A stretch of DNA of 64,000 nt. Source: Labrys miyagiensis. Lineage in GTDB: Bacteria > Pseudomonadota > Alphaproteobacteria > Rhizobiales > Labraceae. Shown piece after piece: positions 16,810-25,809 of this stretch; the stretch's first letter is position 1, and every line of letters begins with the position of its first letter. The notes under the pieces are model-generated. The model made no database searches and was not told the origin of the DNA. It worked only from the letters and a program-made list of their open reading frames with translations. Location: the NCBI RefSeq assembly GCF_030160835.1, contig NZ_BSPC01000064.1:1-64000 (forward strand), read 5' to 3'. The position numbers and the translations under genes were made by a program.

Positions 16810-18561
16810 TCACTCTCCCACCGCCAGCCCCGCCGGTCTCCTGTTGTCGTTCGCGCCATACACGAACCCCGGCTTCATCTGGCCACCGAAGCTGGAATCG
16901 TTGCCGGAGCTCGCAGTGCCTTGGCCAGTTGCTGCCGGCGCCGGCAGCGCCACCAGTTCGGCGGCGCCCCAGGGGGTCTGCTGGGTGATCTTGTAGCCCA
17001 TGCCCTGCAGGATCTTCACCGTGTCGGGCGAGAGGGAATAGGGTTCGGCATAGACCTCGTCCGGCAGCCATTGATGGTGGATGCGCGGCATGTCCACCGC
17101 TTCCTGCGGCTGCATGCCGTAATCGATCAGGTTGAGGATGGTCTGCAGCGTGATGGTGATGATGCGCGAGCCGCCGGGGCTGCCGAGCACGGCGACGATA
17201 TGCCCGTCCTTGGTGACCAAAGTCGGCGCCATCGAGGAGAGCGGGCGCTTGCCGGGGGCGATCGAGTTGGCTTCGCCCTGGATCAGGCCGAACAGATTGG
17301 GCACGCCGGTCTTGGTGGTGAAGTCGTCCATCTCGTCATTGAGGAGATAGCCGGTGCCGGGCGCGATCACGCCCGCGCCGAACAGGCCGTTGATGGTGTA
17401 GGTGACGGAGACGGCATTGCCCACCTTGTCGACCACCGAATAATGCGTGGTTTCCGTCTTCTCATGCGGCGCCGTGCCCGGCTGCACGTCCTTGGAGGGC
17501 GTCGCCTTGTCCGGCAGGATCTTGGCACGGATCTCACCGGCGTAATCCTTCGAGAGCAGCCGGTCGAGCGGGTTCTTCACGAAGACCGGATCGCCCAGAT
17601 AGGTGTTGCGGTCCATATAGGCGTGGCGCATGGCCTCGACCATGGTGTGCACGGCGTCAGCCGAATGCCAGCCCATCGCCTTGAGGTCGTAGCCTTCCAG
17701 GATGTTGAGGATCTCGCAAAGCGTGGTGCCGCCGGAGGAGGGCGGGGGCGAGGAGGCGATGGCATAGCCGCGATAGGTGCAGGTGACGGGGGCGGACTCC
17801 GTCACGGTGTAGTCGGCAAGGTCCTGCGCGGTGATCAGGCCGCCCTTGGCCTTCATCGCGGCGGCCAGCTTCTGGGCGTTGTCGCCCTTGTAGAAGCCGT
17901 CGGGGCCATTCTTGGCGATGGCCTCCAGCGTGTCGGCGAGGTCCTTCTGCACCAGCGTGTCGCCGGGCTGCAGGGCCGAGCCGTCGGGCTTGAAGAAGAT
18001 CCTGGCCGCCTCGGGATCCTGCTTCAGGAGCGGAGCGCCGGCATCGATGATGTCGGTATCGCCGCGGCTGAGCACGAAGCCCTCGCGGGCGAGCTTGATG
18101 GCCGGGGCCATCACCTTGTCGCGCGGCAGCGTGCCGTATTTGGAGAGCGCGGTGTCGAGGCCGAGCACGCTCCCCGGCACGCCCACGGCCTTGTAGCCAT
18201 AGAGGCTGGCGCCCTTGATCACATTGCCCTGGGCATCGAGATACATGCCCTTGGTGGCCGCCGCCGGGGCCTTTTCGCGGAAATTGATGAAGGTGTCCTT
18301 GTTGTCCTTGACGAGGTGCACCACCATGAAGCCGCCGCCGCCGATATTGGCGCAGCAGCTGTTGGTCACCGCCTGCGCATAGCCCACCGCCACCGCCGCA
18401 TCGACGGCATTGCCGCCCTCCGCCAGGATATCGGCGCCGACCTGCGAGGCGAGATGCTGGGAGGACACCACCATGCCGTCAGGCGCTTCCACCGCGGGCC
18501 GCGAGGCGGCATGGGCGGCAAGAGGCAGGGCGGCGAGGATGAGGGCGAGGAAGCGTTTCAT
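16810..18561 (-). CDS. ggt: Gamma-glutamyltransferase
   Basis: A 583-residue periplasmic Ntn-hydrolase that cleaves glutathione and other gamma-glutamyl compounds. The signal peptide (about 1-19) ends AHAAS. The self-processing and catalytic Thr is in the motif ETTHYSVVD, and the oxyanion Gly-Gly is in GSPGGSRI. The proenzyme would be split into a large subunit of about 390 residues and a small subunit of about 190. ATG at 18561 is the correct start: the open frame further upstream runs through a repeat element and has no protein-like sequence. Confidence 0.95.
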   Translation of the reverse strand: MKRFLALILAALPLAAHAASRPAVEAPDGMVVSSQHLASQVGADILAEGGNAVDAAVAVGYAQAVTNSCCANIGGGGFMVVHLVKDNKDTFINFREKAPAAATKGMYLDAQGNVIKGASLYGYKAVGVPGSVLGLDTALSKYGTLPRDKVMAPAIKLAREGFVLSRGDTDIIDAGAPLLKQDPEAARIFFKPDGSALQPGDTLVQKDLADTLEAIAKNGPDGFYKGDNAQKLAAAMKAKGGLITAQDLADYTVTESAPVTCTYRGYAIASSPPPSSGGTTLCEILNILEGYDLKAMGWHSADAVHTMVEAMRHAYMDRNTYLGDPVFVKNPLDRLLSKDYAGEIRAKILPDKATPSKDVQPGTAPHEKTETTHYSVVDKVGNAVSVTYTINGLFGAGVIAPGTGYLLNDEMDDFTTKTGVPNLFGLIQGEANSIAPGKRPLSSMAPTLVTKDGHIVAVLGSPGGSRIITITLQTILNLIDYGMQPQEAVDMPRIHHQWLPDEVYAEPYSLSPDTVKILQGMGYKITQQTPWGAAELVALPAPAATGQGTASSGNDSSFGGQMKPGFVYGANDNRRPAGLAVGE

Positions 18562-18622
18562 GGGCGGTCTCCTTCCTGTGGGACAGGGAGGGTAGAGCGT
18601 GATGGCCGATTGGGGAAGGGGC

Positions 18623-18733
18623 CTGGGAGCGCGGACGTTCCTACGACACTCAAGAGAGTGTCGGACGATCCGCTCTTGGAAACGAGTCGCTCTACGATAA
18701 AGGAAGAGCGGACGGGGACGTCCGCGGTCCCAG
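18623..18733. repeat. Family A element with GACACTC/GAGTGTC module
   Basis: Starts CTGGGAGCGCGGACGTTCC, carries the hairpin CGACACTC-AAGA-GAGTGTCG and the common core CGCTCTACGATAAAGGAAG, and ends GGGGACGTCCGCGGTCCCAG. It lies between the epimerase stop region (18752) and the ggt start (18561). Confidence 0.85.
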
Positions 18734-18751
18734 CCACTGCGGTTCCCGCAC

Positions 18752-19771
18752 CTACTCGTTTGGCTTTCTTCTCTTCCAGCCCCGATACCACTCGACGAAC
18801 GCACGGACCCCCTCTTCCACGCCCGTCGTCGGCCTGTAGCCCGTCAGCGCCTCCAGAAGCTCCGCGCTGGCGAAAGTGCGCGGCACGTCGCCTTGCTGCA
18901 TCGGCAGCATTTTGCGTTCGGCCTTGCGTCCCATCGCGGCCTCGATCGTCTCGATGAAGGCCATCAGCCCCACCGGCTGGCCGCCGGCGATGTTGACGAC
19001 GCGGTGCGGCGCCACCGGGGAGAGCGAATCGAGGCCCTCGCGGCCCGCCGGCTCGCCCTGGCGCGGGATCAGCGGCATCAGGCGCAGGATCGCCTCGATG
19101 AGGTCGCCGACAAAGGTGAAGTCGCGCTCCATCCTTCCTTCGCCATAGACCTCGATGGGCCTGCCTTCCTCGATGGCGTCGACGAATTTGAACAGCGCCA
19201 TGTCGGGCCGGCCCCAGGGGCCGTAGACGGTGAAGAAGCGAAAGCAGGTCACCGGCATCTCCCACAGATGCGCGTAGGAATGCAGCATCGTCTCGCCGCT
19301 CTTCTTGGTGGCGGCGTAGAGGGTGAGGGGCTGGTCGGCCCTGTCGGTCTCGCGGAAGGGGATGGCGGCGTTGGCGCCGTAGATCGAGGAGGTCGAGGCG
19401 AACAGGAAATGCTTCACCTTGGCCTCGCGCGCCACCTCCATCAGGTTGAACAGGCCGACGAGGTTGGCATCGACATAGGCCCGCGGATTTTCCAGGCTGT
19501 AGCGCACGCCCGCCTGGCCGGCGAGGTGAAGGATGATGTCGGGCGTCTCCTCGGCGGCGAGCGCCGCGAGCGCGTCCCGGTCCTCCAGCATGAAGATCTT
19601 CGGGCGGAAGGCGTTGGAGCGCTCGAGGATGGCGTGGCGGGCCTGCTTGAGGGCGAGGTCATAATAGGGCGTGAAGCCGTCGATGCCGGTGACGAGATGG
19701 CCTTCGTCGAGCAGGCGGCGGGCGAGGTGGAAACCGATGAAGCCGGCGCTGCCGGTAACCCAGATTTTCAT
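18752..19771 (-). CDS. NAD-dependent epimerase, UDP-glucuronate 4-epimerase-like
   Basis: A 339-residue extended-SDR enzyme. The NAD motif is TGSAGFIG at 6-13, followed by an acidic GIDGF loop with [11 protein letters not shown], which is characteristic of the UDP-glucuronate 4-epimerase group (making UDP-galacturonate for surface polysaccharides). The catalytic Ser region is ASTSSIYG and the Tyr-Lys pair is in YAATKKSGE. The [15 protein letters not shown] segment is also typical. No glycosyltransferases are nearby, so the polymer served is unknown. The ORF starts at a clear ATG. Confidence 0.88.
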   Translation of the reverse strand: MKIWVTGSAGFIGFHLARRLLDEGHLVTGIDGFTPYYDLALKQARHAILERSNAFRPKIFMLEDRDALAALAAEETPDIILHLAGQAGVRYSLENPRAYVDANLVGLFNLMEVAREAKVKHFLFASTSSIYGANAAIPFRETDRADQPLTLYAATKKSGETMLHSYAHLWEMPVTCFRFFTVYGPWGRPDMALFKFVDAIEEGRPIEVYGEGRMERDFTFVGDLIEAILRLMPLIPRQGEPAGREGLDSLSPVAPHRVVNIAGGQPVGLMAFIETIEAAMGRKAERKMLPMQQGDVPRTFASAELLEALTGYRPTTGVEEGVRAFVEWYRGWKRRKPNE

Positions 19772-19789
19772 AAGTCTTCCCGGGTGCGC

Positions 19790-19926
19790 GGACGTCCCGT
19801 CCGCTCTTCCTTAACCGCAAGGCGCATCGTTTCCAAGAGCGGACGGGACGTCCGCGCACCCGGGATGAAGACAAGAGCAGACATCGCGACATGCTTGCAT
19901 GTCGCTGTGATGTCCGCGCTCCCAGG
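19790..19926. repeat. Composite family A/E element
   Basis: First part: CGGGTGCGCGGACGTCCCGT inverted against ACGGGACGTCCGCGCACCCG, around the core AAGGCGCATCGTTTCC. A second right arm follows directly: GAGCAGACATC, the hairpin GCGACATG-CTTG-CATGTCGC and GTCCGCGCTCCCAGG. Two element ends are therefore joined in one gap of 156 bases. Confidence 0.8.
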
Positions 19927-19927
19927 T

Positions 19928-20656
19928 TCAAACCTTGTCATCCACCGCCACGCTGGCGGCATCGGATTCCGAACGGTCGAGCAGCACGTTCATCGCCTTG
20001 CGGGCCGCCTCGGCATCGCCCGTGATGATGGGTTCGGCCACTGCACGGTGCATGGGCACGATATGCGGGTGGATCTGGCCGGCGCGCGAGACGGTGAAGG
20101 ACACTGCGAGCGAGGCTTCGATCGCCGGCTGGAAGGCGGCGAGCAGCACATTGTTGGCGGCCTTGACGATGGCGCGGTGGAAGGCGAGGTCGGCGTCGAT
20201 CGAGGCCTGCACTTCGGTGGCGACCTCCATGGCGCGGAAGGTGTCGGCCACCTCGGCGCGCTGTTCGGGCGTGGCGCGCTCGGCGGCAAGCGCCGCGGCT
20301 TCCGGCTCGATCATGCGGCGAAGCTCGAACAGGTCCTTGACGAAGCTTTTGGTGGCGCCGCCCGAGGTCTGCCAGACCAGCACGTCGACATCGAGCCGGT
20401 TCCAGTTCGAATGCGGCTGCACGATGGTGCCGCGCCGTGGCGTGGAGGAGAGCAGGCCCTTGCCGGCGAGGAGCTTGATCGCCTCGCGCAGCGAAGCGCG
20501 GGAAACGTCGAGTTCGCGCGAGAGATCCGCCTCGGTGGGCAGGGCCACGCCGACAGGCCATTCGCCCGCCACGATCCGCTGGCCTATCAGCGCCGCCGCC
20601 TGGCTGTGACGGGTCTGCGATGTCCCTGAGCGGACGCGACCAGCGCTGCGTGCCAT
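19928..20656 (-). CDS. FadR/GntR family transcriptional regulator
   Basis: A 242-residue regulator. The GntR winged helix (about 20-85) shows ALPTEADLSRELDVSRASLREAI in the usual order, and the all-helical FCD domain (about 100-230) has FELRRMIEPEAAALAAER and the metal-ligand histidines in FHRAIV and MHRAV. FadR-type proteins often sense sugar acids or other organic acids. ATG at 20656 is chosen for its AAGGGA site; the longer frame reads through non-conserved sequence. The target is not evident, since the flanking genes are separated by repeats. Confidence 0.9.
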   Translation of the reverse strand: MARSAGRVRSGTSQTRHSQAAALIGQRIVAGEWPVGVALPTEADLSRELDVSRASLREAIKLLAGKGLLSSTPRRGTIVQPHSNWNRLDVDVLVWQTSGGATKSFVKDLFELRRMIEPEAAALAAERATPEQRAEVADTFRAMEVATEVQASIDADLAFHRAIVKAANNVLLAAFQPAIEASLAVSFTVSRAGQIHPHIVPMHRAVAEPIITGDAEAARKAMNVLLDRSESDAASVAVDDKV

Positions 20657-20823
20657 AGGCGATCCCTTCTTTTTTATCGAACGCGGTGGAGCGCGGTGTG
20701 GCGGATCGATTCTGCTGTCGCCCGCCGGAACGCGACTCAACCTGTTCCAATTGTTTTCGTTGCATTCCTCCTACCATATTGCGAGGGGATAAAGGGAGGG
20801 GGGATGGATTTGGCCACAGGATT

Positions 20824-21105
20824 CCTGGGAGCGCGGACTTCCAGTCCGCTCTTGGAGACGTCGCCATTGATCGGGAAGGCGCGACGGTGCGGTTGGCGCT
20901 CTATTTCTGAGATGTTTCAGTTTCAAGGCGCGGGCCGGATTCGGTGTGCCGGTCTTCTCAACCACATCGACCTTCAGTCGATGTGGTGGGAACGGCATGC
21001 CCTGCACCTGGGTGGAAGATGCCGGTCTGAAGACCGGCACACCGATTTGCGCACTTTCCTGGGAGGACTCCGTTTCCAAGAACGGGCTGGAAGCCCGTGC
21101 ACCCG
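20824..21105. repeat. Chimeric repeat with mixed ends and three hairpin modules
   Basis: The left end is family A (CCTGGGAGCGCGGACTTCC). The right end is family E (CGGGCTGGAAGCCCGTGCAC). Between them lie GTGTGCCGGTCTT and its inverse CCGGTCTGAAGACCGGCACA, plus the hairpin CCACATCGA-CCTTCAG-TCGATGTGG. Unrelated ends show that pieces of different elements have recombined. The remainder of the gap between the fadR-type gene and proB has no gene. Confidence 0.7.
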
Positions 21106-21153
21106 GAAGCATTCCCCCTTGTCGAACGCCGCTACTCGCATTAACCCCGTTCC

Positions 21154-22302
21154 ATGCCCGAACTCAGCTCCTTCCGCCGCATCGTCGTCAAGATCGGTTC
21201 CTCCCTCCTGGTCGATTCCGCCCAGGGCAAGCTCCGCCGCGACTGGCTTGCCTCCCTGGTCGATGATCTCGCCCGCCATACCGCGCGCGGCGCCCAGATC
21301 ATCGTGGTCTCCTCCGGGGCCATCGCCCTCGGGCGCACGCTGCTGAAGCTGCCCAAGGGACCGCTGGCGCTGGAATCGAGCCAGGCCGCGGCCGCGGTCG
21401 GCCAGGTCGGCCTCGCCCAGGCCTGGGCGGAGACGCTGAGCGCCAGGGGGCTGACGGCGGCGCAGATCCTCGTCACCCTCGGCGACACCGAGGAGCGCCG
21501 GCGCTACCTCAACGCCCGCCGCACCATCGACCGGCTGCTGGAGCTCAATTGCGTGCCGGTTGTGAACGAGAACGACACGGTGGCCACCACCGAGATCCGC
21601 TATGGCGACAATGACCGCCTTGCCGCCCGCGTCGCCACCATGGCCGGTGCCGACTGCCTGGTGCTGCTCTCGGACATCGATGGGCTCTACACCGCCCCGC
21701 CGCATCTCGACCCGGCCGCCACGCTGATCCCGGTGGTGCAGCGCATCACCGCGGCGATCGAGGGCGTGGCTGGGGATGCCGGCTCCGAGCTCTCGCGCGG
21801 GGGCATGCGCACCAAGGTCGAGGCGGCGAAGATCGCGGTGGGCGGCGGCACCACCATGGTGATCGCCTCGGGCAAGGTGGATTCGCCGCTGAAACGCATC
21901 GAGGAGGGCGGGGCCTGCACCTGGTTCCTTACCCCTTCCAACCCCGTCACCGCCCGCAAGAAGTGGATCGCCGGGCATCTGGAGCCGCGCGGCACGCTGC
22001 ATGTCGACGCTGGCGCTGCCAAGGCGCTGCGCAATGGCGCGAGCCTCTTGCCGGCGGGCGTGAAGCGGGTGGAAGGCACCTTCTCGCAGGGCGATGCTGT
22101 CGTCATCCGCGACCCCTCGGGCGCCGAGGTCGGCCGCGGCCTCGTCGGCTATGACATCGGCGAGGCCGCCCAGATCGCCGGCAAGAAGAGCCGCAGCATC
22201 GAGGACATCCTCGGCTGGGCCGGCCCGACGGAAATGATCCACCGCGACGACATGGCCCTGTTCAGCCGCTTCGAGGACCTGAGCACGGTGACGGTGGAGT
22301 GA
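21154..22302 (+). CDS. proB: Glutamate 5-kinase (proline biosynthesis)
   Basis: ProB phosphorylates glutamate with ATP as the first step of proline synthesis; the proline-sensitive amino acid kinase domain (about 1-265) is followed by a C-terminal PUA domain (about 285-370). The kinase signatures are [29 protein letters not shown] and GDNDRLAA, and the nucleotide-site Lys lies in [11 protein letters not shown]. The length of 382 residues is typical. In many alphaproteobacteria proB follows obgE and precedes proA; here it stands alone between repeats. Confidence 0.95.
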   Translation: MPELSSFRRIVVKIGSSLLVDSAQGKLRRDWLASLVDDLARHTARGAQIIVVSSGAIALGRTLLKLPKGPLALESSQAAAAVGQVGLAQAWAETLSARGLTAAQILVTLGDTEERRRYLNARRTIDRLLELNCVPVVNENDTVATTEIRYGDNDRLAARVATMAGADCLVLLSDIDGLYTAPPHLDPAATLIPVVQRITAAIEGVAGDAGSELSRGGMRTKVEAAKIAVGGGTTMVIASGKVDSPLKRIEEGGACTWFLTPSNPVTARKKWIAGHLEPRGTLHVDAGAAKALRNGASLLPAGVKRVEGTFSQGDAVVIRDPSGAEVGRGLVGYDIGEAAQIAGKKSRSIEDILGWAGPTEMIHRDDMALFSRFEDLSTVTVE

Positions 22303-22325
22303 ATCGAGCAGAAGAGGGCGCGGAC

Positions 22326-22524
22326 AGCCTCCCCCACGAAGCTGGGGGAGGTGGCCCGACGAAGTCGGGTCGGAGGGGGTGTGGGCGGAGTGAGGCATAG
22401 CGGATGTTGCAGGGCTGAGGTCGAGCTGCGATTAAAGGCTACGTGGTTCAGGCGCTCTATCCTGGCCACACCCCCTCCGACCTCGCTGCGCTCGGCCACC
22501 TCCCCCAGCTTCGTGGGGGAGGCT
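22326..22524. repeat. Family B inverted repeat pair (copy 2)
   Basis: The left arm hairpin is CCCGAC-GAA-GTCGGG. The right arm, inverted, reads CCGAGC-GCA-GCGAGG. The outer stems CCTCCCCCA/TGGGGGAGG and GGAGGGGGTGTGG are identical to the other copies. A spacer of about 85 bases lies between the arms. Confidence 0.9.
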
Positions 22525-22544
22525 TCCACGCGAGGATCCATCCC

Positions 22545-22943
22545 ATGATCTCCCACACCTTCCTCGGCGTCGGCGATTTCGAACGGGCTTTCCGTTTCTA
22601 TTCAGCCGTGCTCGGCGAACTCGGCCTCGTCCTGCGCTTCCGCGAGGACGAGCGGCCCTGGGCAGGGTGGGTCAAGCCCGGCGCTTCGCGTCCGATCTTT
22701 CTGATCGGCCGGCCCCATGACGGCGGACCGCCCGTGCCCGGCAATGGCACCATGATCGCGCTCCTCGCCCCCGATTGCGCCGCCGTGGAACGCGCCTGGC
22801 AAGCCGCCCTTAACCATGGCGGCAGGGACGAGGGTGCGCCGGGGCTGCGGCCCGAGTATCATGCCGATTATTACGGCGCCTATGTCCGTGACCCCGATGG
22901 CAACAAGCTCTGCCTGTGCTGCCATGACCCGGTCGACGGCTGA
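22545..22943 (+). CDS. VOC family (glyoxalase-like) protein
   Basis: A 132-residue vicinal-oxygen-chelate fold protein made of two beta-alpha-beta3 halves. It begins SHTFLGVGDFERAFRFYSAV, with the first metal-ligand His at position 4, and ends with RDPDGNKLCLCCH, the usual last strand with its ligand region. The function is unknown; relatives include dioxygenases and glyoxalase-like enzymes. ATG at 22545 was chosen since upstream codons belong to a family B repeat. Confidence 0.85.
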   Translation: MISHTFLGVGDFERAFRFYSAVLGELGLVLRFREDERPWAGWVKPGASRPIFLIGRPHDGGPPVPGNGTMIALLAPDCAAVERAWQAALNHGGRDEGAPGLRPEYHADYYGAYVRDPDGNKLCLCCHDPVDG

Positions 22944-22971
22944 GGCGCCTTTCTCCTCTCAAGGACGGCCT

Positions 22972-23265
22972 ATGCTCCGCCTCTGCTCCCTCTTCGCCCC
23001 GCTGGCCCTGCTCGGCGCCTGCACCACCACCGCCCCGAGCCCGACCCCGGTGGCCAGGCCGCTGGACCGCGCCGTCGTGGCCTGCCGTACGCCCGAGCAT
23101 ATTGGCGCTCTTCATGCAGCCGGCGGCAATTTCCAGCGCGAGTTCGACAACCACATGGCAGACGGGCGCTGCCGCCGGTTCGTGGCCGGGCAGAAGGTGG
23201 CGAGCCGTGGGCGGGATAGCTTTGTCGATCCGGGGAATGGGGTGACGTACTACGTTTACCACTGA
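22972..23265 (+). CDS. Small lipoprotein
   Basis: A 97-residue protein with a lipoprotein signal peptide (MLRLCSLFAPLALLGAC; lipobox LGAC) and a short mature domain with two further Cys residues (VACRT, GRCRR). AAGGA lies 7 nt before the ATG. It follows the VOC gene by 28 bases in the same direction, so they may be co-transcribed. The function is unknown. Confidence 0.7.
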   Translation: MLRLCSLFAPLALLGACTTTAPSPTPVARPLDRAVVACRTPEHIGALHAAGGNFQREFDNHMADGRCRRFVAGQKVASRGRDSFVDPGNGVTYYVYH

Positions 23266-23269
23266 GGCC

Positions 23270-23331
23270 CTGGGATCGCGGACGTCCCTACGACACTCTC
23301 CTGAGTGTCGTAGGGACGTCCGCGATCCCAG
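23270..23331. terminator. 29-bp perfect hairpin acting as bidirectional terminator (family A derived)
   Basis: The arms 23270-23298 and 23303-23331 are perfectly complementary over 29 bp around the loop TCCT. The outer bases are CTGGGATCGCGGACGTCCC and the tip is the GACACTC/GAGTGTC module. It lies 4 bases behind the lipoprotein stop and touches the stop of the convergent EamA gene. It is a compact family A element without spacer; no T-run follows, so termination function is inferred from its position. Confidence 0.8.
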
Positions 23332-24237
23332 CTATCCCTTGTTCGCCACGGCGACGCCGAGCGCCGCCACCACCAGCCCCGCCGCCTGGACCAGCGTGAG
23401 CGCCTCGCCGAACATCGCCCAGGCCATCAGGGCCGAGACGCCGGGCACGAGGTAGAGCAGGGAGGCGACCTGCGCGACGGCGCCGCGGCGGATCAGCACC
23501 ATCAGGAGCAGGATGGCGCCGATCGACATGCCGAAGATCGACCAGAGCAAGCCCACCCACCCGGGCAGCGAGGTGACGTCGAAGCGGCCCTGTTCGGTGA
23601 GGACGATGCCGAGGGCGATCGGTATCAGCGCGCCGGCATATTGCGCGGCCGTGTTGGTGGCGAGGTCGGCCCCGCGCCCGCGGCTCTTCTGCCAGATGGT
23701 GCCGAGCGTGATCCCCGCCATGCCTGCGGTGCAGACGAGCAGGGGGAGGATGGGAATGCCGCCATTGCCACCAGTGCCAAGCTTGGGCAGTAGCGTCAGG
23801 CCGGCACCGAGCGCGCCGATGGCGATGCCGAGCGCCCGGCGCGGCGAGACGTCTTCGCCGAGCAGCGGCTTGGAGAGCAGGCCGGTGAACAAGGGCTGCA
23901 GGCCGGCGATCAGGGCCGAGATGCCCGACGGCAGCCCATGAGCGACGGCCCAGAACACGCCGCCGAGATATAGGCCGTGGATCAGCATGCCGGCGATCAT
24001 CGCATCGGACCAGGCGCGGGCGCTCCGCGGCCAGGGCGCCCCGGCGAAAAACGCATAGGCCGCAAGCACGATGCCGGCAGCGGCGAAGCGCAGGCCGAGG
24101 AAGGTCAGCGGCTCGGCATGCGGGGCGACAAGGCGCGCGGTGACGAAGCCGGTCGACCACAGCGGCACGAACAGCGCGGCGAGAGCGGCAGAGGGAATGC
24201 CCGGGCGCTGGGCGGTGGTGGTTTCGGCGATGGACAT
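23332..24237 (-). CDS. DMT superfamily (EamA) transporter
   Basis: A 301-residue inner-membrane transporter with ten predicted helices in two EamA repeats (about 15-140 and 155-290). Motifs include PLWSTGFVTARL in helix 1, LTFLGLRFAAAG in helix 2 and the repeat-end GEALTLVQAAGLVVAALGV. Export of amino acids or related metabolites is typical, but the substrate is unknown. ATG at 24237 begins a normal leader; the upstream frame runs into a family B repeat. A 21-bp palindrome lies 36 bases before the start. Confidence 0.88.
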   Translation of the reverse strand: MSIAETTTAQRPGIPSAALAALFVPLWSTGFVTARLVAPHAEPLTFLGLRFAAAGIVLAAYAFFAGAPWPRSARAWSDAMIAGMLIHGLYLGGVFWAVAHGLPSGISALIAGLQPLFTGLLSKPLLGEDVSPRRALGIAIGALGAGLTLLPKLGTGGNGGIPILPLLVCTAGMAGITLGTIWQKSRGRGADLATNTAAQYAGALIPIALGIVLTEQGRFDVTSLPGWVGLLWSIFGMSIGAILLLMVLIRRGAVAQVASLLYLVPGVSALMAWAMFGEALTLVQAAGLVVAALGVAVANKG

Positions 24238-24272
24238 GGGGGAGAAGTGGAGATGAGGAAGGCGCGACGCGA

Positions 24273-24293
24273 GCGCACACAAGTTGTGTGCGC
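24273..24293. promoter_or_regulatory. 21-bp perfect palindrome upstream of the EamA gene
   Basis: GCGCACACAA-G-TTGTGTGCGC is a perfect dyad with 10-bp arms around a single G, at 36-56 nt before the start codon. It is not part of any repeat family seen here. It could be an operator or a leader hairpin; no regulator gene is adjacent. Confidence 0.5.
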
Positions 24294-24294
24294 G

Positions 24295-24557
24295 GCCTCC
24301 CCCACGAAGCTGGGGGAGGTGGGCCGACGAAGTCGGCTCGGAGGGGGTGTGGCCCGCTTGCGGAGGAATGGCAAGACAGAGCTCAGGCAAACTTACTGAC
24401 GGCTTTTCGGGATGGGACTAGGTGGCGACGCTTCCATCCTTGCCCACTTGGCGGTGGAGGGAGATCTGCGCCCTTGCCGGACAGGGTGCCCTAGCGGACC
24501 ACACCCCCTCCGACCTCGCTTCGCGAGGCCACCTCCCCCAGCTTCGTGGGGGAGGCT
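24295..24557. repeat. Family B inverted repeat pair with long spacer (copy 3)
   Basis: The left arm (about 24295-24352) carries GCCGAC-GAA-GTCGGC. The right arm (about 24498-24557), inverted, carries CCTCGC-GAA-GCGAGG. The spacer of about 145 bases has no gene. It is the copy with the longest distance between arms. Confidence 0.88.
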
Positions 24558-24565
24558 CGCGTCGC

Positions 24566-24621
24566 GCTCTCTCGTAAAACGCGTCGTTTCCAAGAGGCGG
24601 ACAGGATGTCCGCGCTCCCAG
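24566..24621. repeat. Right half of a family A element
   Basis: CTCTCGTAAAACGCGTCGTT, then CCAAGAGGCGGACAGGATG and TCCGCGCTCCCAG. The left arm is missing. It abuts the family B copy on one side and the asd stop codon on the other. Confidence 0.75.
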
Positions 24622-24622
24622 A

Positions 24623-25657
24623 TTACGCCGCCTTCTTCTTCGCCCGCAGCAGTTTGCGGTTCACCAGCGCCTCGGCGATCTGGATCGCGTTGAGCGCGGC
24701 GCCCTTGCGCAAATTGTCGGAGACCACCCACATCGCCAGGCCGTTCGGAACCGTGATGTCCTCGCGGATGCGGGAGATGTAGGTGGCGTCCTCGCCTGCC
24801 GCCTCATAGGGCGTGATGTAGCCGCCGGGCTCGCGCTTGTCGATGACGAGGCAGCCGGGCGCCGAGCGCAGGATGTCGCGCGCCTCGTCCGCCGTCACCG
24901 GCTTGGCGAACTCGATGTTCACGGCTTCCGAGTGGGAGATGAACACCGGCACGCGCACGCAGGTCGCGGTCAGCTTGATCTTGGGGTCGAGGATCTTCTT
25001 GGTCTCGGCCACCATCTTCCACTCTTCCTTCGTGTACCCGTCCTCCATGAAGACATCGATATGCGGGATCACGTTGAAGGCGATGCGCTTGGGGAATTTC
25101 TTGGCCTCGACAGCGCCGTTCACATAGACGGCCTTGGTCTGGGCGAAGAGCTCGTCGAGCCCTTCCTTGCCCGCGCCGGAGACCGACTGGTAGGTGGAAA
25201 CGACCACGCGCTTGATGCCGAAGCGGTCATGCAGCGGCTTCAGCGCCACCACGAGCTGCGCGGTGGAGCAGTTCGGATTGGCGATGATGTTCTTCTTCGA
25301 GAAGCCAACGATGGCATCGGCATTCACTTCCGGCACGATCAGCGGCACGTCGGCGTCGTAGCGCCAGGCCGAGGAGTTGTCGATCACCACACAGCCCTGC
25401 GCGCCGATCTTCGGGCTCCATTCCTTCGACACGTCGCCGCCGGCCGACATCAAGGCGATGTCGGTGTCGGAGAAGTCATAGGTGGCCAGGTCACGCGTTT
25501 TCAGCGTTTTTTCGCCATACGAAACTTCCGTGCCCAGGCTGCGGCGCGAAGCCAGCGCAACCACGTCATCGGCGGGGAACGCCCGCTCGGCCAGAATGTT
25601 CAGCATCTCGCGGCCCACATTGCCTGTGGCGCCCACGACGGCGACCTTGTAACCCAC
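24623..25657 (-). CDS. asd: Aspartate-semialdehyde dehydrogenase
   Basis: Asd reduces aspartyl phosphate to aspartate semialdehyde with NADPH, feeding lysine/diaminopimelate, threonine and methionine synthesis. The N-terminal NADP motif is GATGNVG at 9-15. The catalytic Cys130 lies in IANPNCST, and the phosphate/substrate Arg and His regions follow in the C-terminal half (for example CVRVPVFISHSE). The length of 344 residues is normal for the Gram-positive-like/alphaproteobacterial form. It stands alone, with a right-hand repeat fragment directly behind it. Confidence 0.96.
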   Translation of the reverse strand: MGYKVAVVGATGNVGREMLNILAERAFPADDVVALASRRSLGTEVSYGEKTLKTRDLATYDFSDTDIALMSAGGDVSKEWSPKIGAQGCVVIDNSSAWRYDADVPLIVPEVNADAIVGFSKKNIIANPNCSTAQLVVALKPLHDRFGIKRVVVSTYQSVSGAGKEGLDELFAQTKAVYVNGAVEAKKFPKRIAFNVIPHIDVFMEDGYTKEEWKMVAETKKILDPKIKLTATCVRVPVFISHSEAVNIEFAKPVTADEARDILRSAPGCLVIDKREPGGYITPYEAAGEDATYISRIREDITVPNGLAMWVVSDNLRKGAALNAIQIAEALVNRKLLRAKKKAA

Positions 25658-25809
25658 TGTACCAGTCCTTCTCCGTAAAACGTCTTGAGGATTGCCGGCC
25701 TTATATAGGAACGGCGCGCTGGCATATCACCGGGGGAATGTCGGATCAATGGAAATGCTGGGGCAGTGGGGCGAGGGGACTTCGATGGCGCGGCACATCT
25801 TGTGGCGTC

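Noticed and set aside
18562-18804. N-terminal extension of the gamma-glutamyltransferase frame
   Set aside because: Codons come from a family A repeat; a proper signal peptide starts at 18561.
16921-18957. 678-codon plus-strand frame opposite the gamma-glutamyltransferase gene
   Set aside because: Antisense shadow; the minus strand has all catalytic motifs of the transferase.
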